Origin: Bostrychus sinensis
Lineage: Eukaryota > Chordata > Actinopteri > Gobiiformes > Eleotridae
Length of the DNA stretch: 64,000 bases
NCBI GenBank assembly: GCA_020698575.1
Contig: CM036242.1
Location: forward strand, 5,555,254-5,619,253
Direction of reading: 5' to 3'
This document shows, one piece after another, positions 55,496-64,000 of the stretch. Under the pieces are notes generated by a model that was not told the DNA's origin, searched no databases, and saw nothing but the letters and a program-made list of their open reading frames with translations. The position numbers and the translations under genes are program-made. Positions within the stretch are counted from its first letter, which is position 1; each line of letters begins with the position of its first letter.

Positions 55496-56668
55496 TTGAC
55501 TAGAATGGCATCTATTTGTTACAGAGGTCATACAGGACACGTAATACACACACAATGCATTCAGTGTAAATTGGATGCAACGCTTCCTCAATCCTCAGTG
55601 TGTTTGCAGCTGATTTTAGATCTGAACTTCTGTGTCCTGTCTTAACAGCACATGTCTAAAGTTCAGACAGTAATCAGCCGCCAGCACACTAAGGAGAGAG
55701 GAGGCTGCAGTCAGATCAGTCTCACAATCATTCAAAACTAAGCGACAGTATGAGCTAGGTAAAGTCCAAGGCTCTTAAAACCAGTTTAAATCTATTAAAA
55801 CACGGTAAGGTCCAAGTTAAATCAACTAAAACCTGTGCAGATGCAGCAAACAATCTCTTAAAAAAAAAAAAAAAAACACCTGTATGGGATGGGACTACTC
55901 TGACACAGCCCCTTCTTCTGGAGGATCACCTGATATTGGTCACACGTTCAGATAAGAACCAGTAGAGGAATCTCTTAAAGCGGAACTAAGTAATTCTGCT
56001 CGTTTCTTTGCTTTTTTTGTCTCTTTCCTCTATAGAGCTCCCCCTACAGTTTGGTGTAAAGCACTGTCTCCTGACTCCTGTGTGACCTCTCGCTCGTCTT
56101 TACTTTCGTTTTCCCCTCCGCCTATCTGTACAAAGTTTTTTCTTCCATTTGGCCGCTCTGGAACGACAAAAATCAAGAAATAAAGTGGTTGCTAGCTTGT
56201 TGTTTTGCTAACTGGGATGTGCCACTTTCTCGCAAGACCTGAGACTTCTGTGACTCCAGGTCGATGACACTCACTGTTGCAAGTGTCACTTTCAGCCCAG
56301 AGACACCAGGGGGCGATGAAGAGCACTTCATTTACCCCACAACAACTCATTTAACCATCACACGAAAACACGGACTCCGAAACGGTTACGGTAAAAAAGT
56401 TACTGAGCTCAAACTTTTTACAGGAGAGAAAAAAATCCCTCCTTATAGCGTCCTTCGCTCTTGATCAACGTAACTTACAAGGTGTTCCACAATAATTTCA
56501 AGAGTTTTAGATGTCCTAAAACCAAATGTGAACATGAACATTTATGATTCAAATTATATACCATCACAAAAGTAATCATTAGAAATTATTATCAATTAAT
56601 TACAACATTTTTCACGGATACCCAACCTATGGTCCATGGACTCCAGTTTGATAATGGTGACTCTAGAG
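55496..56668. other. No gene recognised
   Basis: An A-run lies at about 55858-55877. 'aaagcggaactaagtaattc' at 55978 resembles one end of a TTAA-type short element, but I did not find the opposite end. The 56264-56464 frame has no known motif. Confidence 0.35.
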
Positions 56669-57240
56669 CAGTGGTGCTCAACCTTTTTCGGCTCGCGAGC
56701 TACTTTTAAAGTCATCAAGGCCAGGAGATCTCTCTTTATTTATTTATTTTATTTTTTTTACCCATTATTTTTATTAGAGTTTATCAGGGTTATTATTTAT
56801 GCAGAGGTTAAACATAAAAATAGAAAATAACCTCTTTAATAAAGTCACCTTCATCTTAATAAACTGAAATTACAGCTCATTATCAACTCAGGACAGGAAT
56901 AAGTGAATCTGATAATTGTAGCATCTAAAATGTTGTCAGTGATATTTACAACATTCCATCATTTCCTAAAACACCTAATTTTTATGGATAAACCGAATAT
57001 ATTTATAATTAGACCAGAAATTAATAGTAAATGCAGCTTATTATCAAAGCTCAACAATATTTTAGTAACATTGGCGAGTGACAGGAGCGAGTTTTCCTCA
57101 ACGCTAACAACAACAAACTATTGAAGGACAAAAACAGAGCAGACAGGTAGGAACACATCAGCCACTGACTCCTTCCTCACCTGTCTCCTGCAGAATTTTT
57201 CGCTCTTCTGCTCTGTAATGTGTTATGTTCGGCTCTGAAG
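56669..57240. mobile_element. hAT-like left end, right end not found
   Basis: CAGTGGTGCTCAACCTTTTT at 56669 followed by 'cggctcgcgagctactttt' is a hAT-type end of a known teleost family. No transposase and no right end are visible, so its extent is a guess. Confidence 0.45.
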
Positions 57241-57362
57241 GGAGATTTTCAACTCTGAAGCATTTGAAGAACACAAGGGGCTCGTGACAACAGAAGCACT
57301 GTCACAATGTAAATAATACACAGACACAAGGTATACTTATGGACACTTTTATTATACATGAA

Positions 57363-58018
57363 GGGCCAGAATTATCAAAGGTTTGCGTGCACGCTAACTG
57401 AATAAGATGCGCTAAAATTGGAGCAAACCCAGACGCAGTTGAGATTTGCGTGTCTTACAGGAGCAGAGCGAACGCAATGCAGATTTTGCTCCTATGACCT
57501 AATGAAAATGTAAACTGAGGCGTTCTTCCCAGAGTGCGCAAAATGGAAGGCGGAGAAAATGCAAATTCATTCATTTACCGCCCGTAATATTATTTATCAA
57601 GGCTCACCATGACTTTGCGTGCGAAAATAGCGTATAAATTTAGCACGTGCTAATCTTTTGCACAGATGGCTGCTGTGATTCGTGTGAGAGGAAGGAGAAG
57701 AAATGAACAAATACGTAGGGTTAGAGTGTTTGCCACGCGTGCAGATCTATTTGCCATGACGGATGAAAAAATTATTCACCAGCACTTTCAGCTATTCTTA
57801 GTTAAATTTTTGCTTCCGTTTGTGCTCCACTTCCGCACCTTCCATGACGCAAAACAATACACGCAATGATGCCGTTTAAATAGTTCCGCCCCATCTGTTT
57901 GCACTGTCACCGCCACGCAGTTTGTCTTAGTAATTCATACGCAACACGCACATTAATAGCGGCCGCATATTTTCTCACTGCACTCGCAGTTTAGCACCCG
58001 TCTTAGTAAATATGGCCC
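57363..58018 (+). mobile_element. Non-autonomous PIF/Harbinger element (copy 3), GAA duplication
   Basis: The element starts GGGCCAGAATTATCAAAGG and ends TAGTAAATATGGCCC, with GAA on both sides (57360-57362 and 58019-58021). It is nearly identical to 7293-7963 apart from a short deletion near 57650 and scattered changes. As in copy 2, only the leader, the transposase start and the right end remain. Confidence 0.88.
57666..57869 (+). pseudogene. Transposase N-terminus with start codon (Harbinger copy 3)
   Basis: ATG at 57666, just after 'ttttgcacag', opens MAAVIRVRGRRRNEQIRRVR and then FATRADLFAMTDEKIIHQHF, the N-terminus of a HARBI1-like protein. The family resemblance ends after about 45 residues and the frame runs on to a stop at 57869. 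It lacks the helix-turn-helix and DDE parts. It preserves the start lost in copy 2. A short product could be made but could not catalyse transposition. Confidence 0.62.
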
Positions 58019-58021
58019 GAA

Positions 58022-58262
58022 ATGTGTTTGTAAAAAAAGTAAGGTAACTTATTAGAATGGTCTTCATAGTCGGTGGGGGGGTTGTTGTTCTTCACACTGT
58101 CGGCGGCAAGGTAGGGGCCCTTTGGCGTCGGCAGCCCTGTAAAGGCACGCACCTTAAGATTGTGTTATTTGTTACTTTACGGCAGGTGATGGGTCTAAAG
58201 TACTGTACAAGAGAACACTGGAAAGTTTACCGATTTGTCTGGTCTCGTCCTGCGGTGCATTG
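58022..58262. other. Unrecognised segment before TIR element
   Basis: The 93-codon frame that starts at 58057 continues into the next element and resembles no protein. Confidence 0.35.
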
Positions 58263-58897
58263 GGCTGTGTCCGAACGTCATCCCTGGCCCCTAACCCCTC
58301 AATCACTATACAGTCCAGCACTATACAGCGGCCTATAGTGCACTCATTTTGTGAATGATTCAGACAGTCGCACGCTATTTTTAACTCATGTGACTGGCGT
58401 CTGTGTAAAAAAAAAAAGTTTGCCGAAACTCCGCTGATAATGTTCTTCTGTGATAAAACCTGACCAGACTCACTTGATGTTTTATTATTTATAGATACAT
58501 AATAGTCATACGTGTGATATTTAACATGAATTATTGCTATAATGAATAAAACAAAATGGATTATTGCAGCTCTGTGCTGGCTAAGCTAACGTTAGCAATT
58601 TACACTGCATTATTTAAGAGCTTTTTATTTCTGATGACGATGTGACAGAAGTAAAAAAAGGCGTTTCTAACTGGTTTCATTCAGACGTGTTGTGTACAAT
58701 TTAAAGACCTGTTGCGGTCTCCTCCGAAACTCGCAAAGCATTCTGGTCTATACTGACCTCTAGTGACCATCGCTGTCCACTACTTTTCAAAATGCACTGT
58801 GGGAAATTTTGAGCGCACTATTTTTTATCCATTAGACATTCGGACACCACTACATAGTGCACTATAGAGGGGTTAGGGAGGACGTTCGGACACAGCC
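58263..58897. mobile_element. TIR element with GGCTGTGTCCGAACGTC ends
   Basis: GGCTGTGTCCGAACGTC on the left and GACGTTCGGACACAGCC on the right are perfectly inverted; 'cccctaacccctcaatcact' mirrors 'gtgcactatagaggggttag'. Length 635 bp, no coding frame. Similar short elements are common in teleosts. I saw no clear target duplication. Confidence 0.75.
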
Positions 58898-59945
58898 AGT
58901 TTGGTGTTGTCTTCCTGGTGGTGCCTAGCTAAAAGCACTCCCCGAGGATTTGCGCTGGTTTTTTATTAGTTCCGGGTGGGAATGCACCCAGAGGAAAGTT
59001 TTACAGGGGTGTTTGTATTAGGTATTAAAATATGTATATTTTTGTAATGGATAAAAATGAGAGGATTTTAGGCTTGTGTGCTAGCATTGTGTCTGATTGG
59101 TGGATGTATATAAGTAAATATTATTATAAATCATAATTGTTTATAATATGATGGGGGGAAGGATTGTATACTTACCTCAGCAGATGGTAGAGGCCACAAG
59201 CCCTTTTAAAAGTGGGACCAATTTTGTTTGCTGTTGAAGATGATGACTGCCTAATTGAAATAAATTTTGTATGTCTTTTGGAAAGTGCTTGTGCGATGGT
59301 TTTATGTAACCTAAAAGCCTCACAGACTGCTGGGCAGCCTCAGGGCCTATTAGGAATTCTGCTAAAAAGCTATCAGGAAGTATTAGAGATATTAGCCAAA
59401 ACAAACAGAAGAACAGGTGGCCACAGAGAGGAAATGAGCCTGGGTGGAAACATGTCACACTGATGGCTTCTTAATGAAACTGTACTGAAAACACTGCTCA
59501 CTGCTGTCCTGTATTTAATTTGTCAGGAAGAGCAGACAGTGTCATACAGGAAAGAAAGAGCAGTACACTGGGGTTTGGCTTCAGAGGACAAGAGCACTGA
59601 TTTGTCTTCTGTTTACACTCAACACTCTCTGGAAAAGCAGATCTGCAGCAATGCCACACACAATCTGCTCTTCAGAGACAGGACTCATGACATTGTGAGA
59701 TACATGGATTGGACAGAAACAGCTTCAAGTGTTGAAGTTGGATATTCATAAAAAAAGCAGTGAAATGTGAAAATCTGTGCAATGGTAACATGGTGATACT
59801 GTACTAAGCTTGTTTATTTTCTGTTGTGTATAAATGTTTATAGTCTTGGCACGAGGAGAGTTACACTAATTTGATGTCTGATTAAGGACTCGTATCAGCT
59901 GCACTTCTGCCAAAAAAGTTGATCACTCATACTACTAGATCAAGC
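58898..59945. other. No gene recognised
   Basis: Frames on both strands at 59177-59463 and one at 59539-59751 have no known motif. Confidence 0.4.
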
Positions 59946-61480
59946 TCTAGGGTGGCGTGAAGCAGGGAGATCCTCTCTCCCCACTATAATCCCTTCCTAT
60001 ATCTACTGGACACTAGAGGGCCGTGCTTTGATTTTGGAAACAATAACACTGTTGCAGCCTTGCATTACGCTGATGACCTGGTTCTAATCTGTGGCTCCTG
60101 GGATGGTATTGCCACAAATCTACAATGGACGCCTTATTGTACCTCTTAGGACTTAAGGTTAATTCCTCCACGTGCCACGGCTTTTTGTTGGCTACAGTTG
60201 GCCAGAGTATGGTGTAAAAAGATGCTCGGCGTAGTGCATGGGGGAACAGCCTGCGCATATGACTGACCCTTTGAACCAGTCGGGTACCTAGGGGTAAGAA
60301 TTAGTACATGACAGGTAGCGGTGTAACAATATGTTTTTGCGACGATACGATACATAGCGATTAAAAAGGTTTCAATATGATTCAAGAACGATATTGGCTA
60401 ATGTGGGACGATACGATTCGATAAGATTCAGCACTTTCATATTTATTTATTTTTTTAATTTTATTTATTTATATGGGACAGCGTGTATTAATGAACAGCA
60501 GCTAGTGCCGTAAATACACCAGATTATAGCTCAGAGCTAATTTCCATCCGTATTGATAATCGATACAGCAACTTTTTGCAAAAAATCATAAAATTTACTC
60601 TCAAATGTTGCATCGCAGCCAGAGTTGATTATGTTCAGTACACGGAGAGTGAAGAAAATTTGAACATAACATTTTATTTCATTAAAAACACAAAAATTAC
60701 TTTCAAAAAGCCATATCTGGTTTTATTTTAACTTGCAAATTTCTAATATCAATATTTCCGATATTATTGATCGATATTTCATGTATATTGAAACACACTT
60801 CCTATAAACGATACAATTCGTTACAAGGTGATGTGTATCGAGGTAGCTGTATCCTAGGAAAACAAATCGATACATCGATACAGTTACTGTATTGTTACAA
60901 TGCTAATGACAGGGCATCATCAATGAGCAAATACTCACCAAGTTAGATATTAACTCCTGAAATGTCCCGAAGTTGACAATGTTAAAACCTGCCACTCAGA
61001 GCCGTCAGACTGTGGCCTTGGTGAGATAGTGGCAAACTCGGTTGCAGAACTCCTGAGTCCTCCCTAAAACTCTAGAGGTCCCAGCAAAAAACGGACACTG
61101 TCTTGCTAGTGGATGACCTGGACCTGGCTCTGATCTCCACCAAAGGAATTTGACACATGGAATTTAAGTCTTTCGTTAGAACCGCGTATCCAACAGATGG
61201 AGATGAGAGACTCTGAGAAAGTTTATTAACACATGCCCTGTTCTTACCTGCTATCACACAAACCTGGTTCTAGTCTGGTGCTTTTGTATTGGCTCCCCCC
61301 AAGACTTTATTGCACATCTTAGGGAACTGCGCCACCTTGAAGGAAAACAGCATGAAAAGTCACAACTACGTCTGTTGCCTGATCCAGAGGAGGAAAGGTT
61401 GGACAGTGCATAACGAAAAATAGCTTACGACCCGAGATGGAGTGATGGAGGACTGCTGAAGGACTACGTAGTGCATATGG
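59946..61480 (+). pseudogene. R2-like LINE reverse transcriptase remnant, split by a hAT
   Basis: At 59957 the frame reads VKQGDPLSP, the start of a reverse transcriptase palm, and then ALHYADDLVLICGSWDG with the catalytic YADD (60066-60077). A later block contains PFEPVGYLGVRIS in another frame. The hAT at 60316-60905 interrupts it. Beyond, near 61310-61410, HILGNCATLKE and HNYVCCLI resemble the 'H-x-LGxC...RHNxxC' zinc-knuckle region at the C-terminus of R2/R4/NeSL-type site-specific LINEs. Many stops are present. The clade assignment is tentative. Confidence 0.65.
60316..60905. mobile_element. Non-autonomous hAT with perfect 8-bp duplication
   Basis: The 590-bp element starts TAGCGGTGTAACAATA and ends TATTGTTACAATGCTA, and ATGACAGG flanks both sides (60308-60315 and 60906-60913). 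'gatacgatacatagcgatta' and similar words mirror 'aatcgatacatcgatacag' near the right end. No transposase. Confidence 0.9.
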
Positions 61481-61910
61481 TTGATGTGGCCATTACTTTT
61501 GAATTGACTCCCCTTTCATTTCAGTGAAGGTTCTCTGTCCCAATGCCATAACAGTTTCTGTGCGGAGCTTCCCGGGGCAGGGGCAGGGGAAAGTGGCATG
61601 ACCGCAACAAGAACCTTCTCCTGCAGCTGAGCTAAAGCCTGCTGGGCACAATCAAGACTTTGCAGAGCCTTCAAGTCCTTGATTATGGGTCATTAAGCCC
61701 TCATCATTGTATTTTGCTTGTCTCTATAATTTTTTGATTATTCACTGAATGTGTTTTGCCATGTCATATTTTGAAGATTCACTCATTGCTATTTTCCTCA
61801 CTGGTTGGTGGCTACCAGGGGGCTGGACATGCTCTGCTGAATCTGGGCTCATGCTCAAGGTCAGTAATACCGTTCCTATTCAGTAGATCTGGGCCTCGAA
61901 TACTATGGAT
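61481..61910. other. No feature recognised
   Basis: Lies between the LINE remnant and the solo LTR; may be a decayed LINE tail. Confidence 0.35.
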
Positions 61911-61915
61911 GACTT

Positions 61916-62272
61916 TGTCATGTCCCATGTCTTTGTCTTGTTTTCTGTGTTTGTTTCCCTTGTTTTATTTTGTATTCCCAGTTAGTTTCCATGTTTTTCT
62001 GGTTTACTTCCTGCCTCTTGTGTTTCCCGCGTGTGTGATTGCCTGCCCCGCCTTAATGTGTTTCACCTGTGCCTCATTCCTTTGTGTATTTATGTCCTGT
62101 GTCCTCCCCTAGTTTTTGTCGGTTCATTGAGTTCATTGAGTTGTACATGTTGAGTTGTCGTTTATTGTTGTGTATGGTCGTTCCTGTGTTCTTGTCTCCT
62201 CGTGAGTATATTAAAGTCTATTTTTGTCCGCATTTTTGGGTCCGTCTCCCTCTTGTGTTCCCCGACGTGACA
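61916..62272 (+). mobile_element. Solo LTR, 5-bp duplication GACTT
   Basis: The 357-bp segment begins TGTCATGTCCCATG and ends CCCCGACGTGACA, and GACTT occurs on both sides (61911-61915 and 62273-62277). It belongs to the same family as 17197-17564. The TGTCA...TGACA ends are perfect. Its long plus-strand frame (61756-62112) crosses the boundary and is not a gene. Confidence 0.92.
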
Positions 62273-62277
62273 GACTT

Positions 62278-62949
62278 TGAGGTGCGGCCCTAACCCCCCT
62301 CCCTCAGTAACTCAACAGAGTCGCTCCTGTCACATAAGAACAAGGGACTGAGACTACACACTGAAATGGCCTGACAATAGAAGGTTGAAAAAACATGCCT
62401 GGTTTGATGAGTCAGAAACAACATAAAAGCGACTATGTGCTGTTTATCAAGATTTTTTTAATGCAGGTCAGTTCAGGCGAGCCAAAGAAAAGCCATCTGT
62501 TGACCTTAAGTTATAATTTAGCTTAAGTAACAGTGAGAACAGTGACATGAGTGAATGTGATTGTGAATTATACACGAATACAGCTCCAGAGCCACCGAGT
62601 CTCCCATTTCCTCTGAAAATCCTGCTGTGTCTAAAACTACTGCATTATACATGGAGGAAATGCGTTCTCTTTCACGCTCGGCTGAAGGTGATGAGATAAA
62701 TGTAGTGCCAGCTCCATTTTGTTTGTTTTGAACTACAACCCACTGTCGCACAGGTTGATCTGTAACACCTGATTCACACTGAATATGTTGCGTGCGCAGT
62801 ATGTATCTGACAACAGCCAGTGGAGTTCACCAGAGAGCAGAGAGTTTAAGTTCACATAATAACAACCATGTACACAAAGCGCTACATGTAAACAAAAGTC
62901 ACGTTTGCCTCTGACCATGATCTCTTGTTCATTTGGAGATTATTTCTGT
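62278..62949. other. No gene recognised; part of a repeat near 62840-62955
   Basis: The last 90 bp match 54230-54320. The rest shows only short frames. Confidence 0.4.
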
Positions 62950-62954
62950 GACTT

Positions 62955-63080
62955 TTGTGCTGCTATTGTTTCGCAGAGATGAGATACGCAGCAGGCAACA
63001 CATCCAATTTGTTAATGCACTTAAAATGGCATCACCCAACTCTCAAAGTCACCGCAGATTATGCATTTAAGCAGCCTTTA
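62955..63080 (+). pseudogene. BED-type zinc finger fragment from a hAT transposase
   Basis: The frame reads CCYCFAEMRYAAGNTSNLLM and then HLKWHHPTL, matching the BED finger of hAT transposases ('CxxC...R...NTSNLLxHLxxxH'). It binds the transposon ends in intact enzymes. The fragment is about 30 residues long and has no proper start or catalytic region after it. It probably marks a decayed autonomous hAT. Confidence 0.65.
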
Positions 63081-63129
63081 GCAAGTCATTTGGATCAAGC
63101 TAAAGCAATAACCCACATGGACACAAGAA

Positions 63130-63260
63130 TTAGTCTTAGATTAGTCCTGGTGTAACAGGTTTAGACCTGATTTAGGCTTGGTTCAGTACTCGTTTAGTCC
63201 TGGTTTAGACCTGATTTAGTCCAGGTGTAGTCCTGGTGAAACTGGTTTAGTCTTGGTTTC
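63130..63260. repeat. Minisatellite of 'ggtttagtcctg' / 'gacctgatttag' units
   Basis: The 11-13 bp phrase around 'tttagtcctggt' and 'ttagacctgatt' recurs about ten times with variation. Confidence 0.7.
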
Positions 63261-63349
63261 CTGAGGTCTGAACCTCTGTGGTGCGTTCGGCCGTGTCTCT
63301 GACCACGGATGGATGGACATCACAGGTTACAGAAAGATATTTAACAGAA

Positions 63350-63425
63350 CACAGTAAGAACGCAAGTGTTAAATGAACACTGTCAGTGAACATATGGTCC
63401 TTATCTGTGTAGTGTTAAATTCCCA
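63350..63425. repeat. AACACT repeat family, inverted partial copy
   Basis: 'gtgttaaatgaacactgtca' and 'atatggtccttatctgtgta' are the complement of part of 31640-31700. Confidence 0.6.
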
Positions 63426-63444
63426 ATTCACACTGAGTCTACTG

Positions 63445-63849
63445 TAGGGGTCTCCAACCTTTCTGGGTTTGAGGGCTACCCAAAAGATGAGAATTTGTAC
63501 TGAGGGCTACTCGTGCTAAATAATCCTCTATATTAAAGTCCTGACATGCCTTTCAAATGACACTAGGATTGTATGATGGTTTGCTTTGCATTAATGATAA
63601 TGTTTATAAAAAATCTTGTAATTAAACATGAAAACAAGTTTTAAAAAAAAGAAATTATGACTAAAACACTCCAGTAGTCACTGTTTATAAATATCCCTAC
63701 TGAGCGTCCCTTAAGTGTCCCGTACAACCTCTGCAACAAATATACGCCAGTCAAGTGAATGCGTGAGTTCACAGCAGCTGCGTTGCAGTACATCTCCGTG
63801 TCTTGTGCTCTGACAGAAATAGGAATCACGTTTATTTTTGTCAGATGCT
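63445..63849. mobile_element. hAT-like left end; extent unknown
   Basis: TAGGGGTCTCCAACCTTTCT followed by 'gagggctac' twice is the start of a teleost hAT short element. No right end seen, so the span is only indicative. Confidence 0.45.
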
Positions 63850-64000
63850 GGAGCCATCATGCATAAAGTTAAACAGAGCAGATGGAGCCAGACAGGAAGT
63901 CACACCTGGGACCAGTGAAGAGAATCCGGTAAATTTTAAAATAAAAACATTTGTGCAGCTCGCTCACATCAACATGTAAACATTACGTCTTAACTGGGGA
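63850..64000. repeat. Inverted copy of the right part of 54230-54540, cut by window end
   Basis: 'gccagacaggaagtcacacc', 'tgggaccagtgaagag' and 'acgtcttaactgggga' are the complement of 54400-54520. It runs to the last base, so the element continues outside. Confidence 0.7.

Noticed and set aside
61756..62293. 118- and 74-codon frames rich in Cys, Phe and Leu
   Set aside because: They cross the boundary or lie inside the solo LTR, a noncoding sequence.

Overview
This window looks like intergenic or intronic DNA from a teleost fish (ray-finned fish). It is AT-rich and eukaryotic in style: spliced first exons with GT donors, AATAAA signals, microsatellites, and transposon families that I recognise from many teleost genomes (hAT short elements, PIF/Harbinger, Tc1-like, L2/CR1-like and RTE/Rex3-like LINEs, tRNA-derived SINEs, solo LTRs). 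I found no ordinary host protein-coding gene, no rRNA, no functional tRNA gene and no CRISPR array. Almost everything recognisable is a transposable element or a remnant of one, often one inside another. I cannot name the species.

Layout. 1-8 kb: a hAT short element with a perfect 8-bp target duplication, a 5' end of a Harbinger family, LINE 3' ends, a broken Harbinger transposase (5.1-6.0 kb) and a complete non-autonomous Harbinger copy (7293-7963). 8-18 kb: an L2-like LINE on the minus strand, Tc1-like short elements (one split by a solo LTR), a TATA-plus-donor promoter candidate on the minus strand (about 11.2 kb), and the first of two TTAA-flanked elements that carry a short exon (14311-15092). 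20-27 kb: a SINE, a Tc1-like transposon with a decayed transposase, a LINE cut in two by a 1487-bp solo LTR, and the second TTAA element (26563-27320). 30-36 kb: a Harbinger-like 5' end with a MADF-type start, an L2-like LINE carrying YADD, a 20-bp minisatellite, a 0.9-kb fold-back element and a hAT. 39-46 kb: an inverted repeat pair 5 kb apart, a four-exon-block remnant of a Cys-rich teleost repeat protein split by a DNA transposon that is itself split by a SINE, and a diverged satellite. 46-56 kb: more TIR elements, two related Harbinger-like elements, and a fold-back element whose two arms both encode the same first exon (54633-55493). 56-64 kb: a third Harbinger copy, an R2-like LINE split by a hAT, a second copy of the solo LTR family, and a BED-finger fragment.

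The unifying theme is that several unrelated non-autonomous elements here keep the promoter-proximal part, start codon and splice donor of a larger parent gene while having lost the rest. Three element families share a basic N-terminal exon ending in a WRxLRD-like motif; one is present as two copies whose exon differs at five bases, four of them silent. These exon-bearing short elements are the most unusual content of the window.
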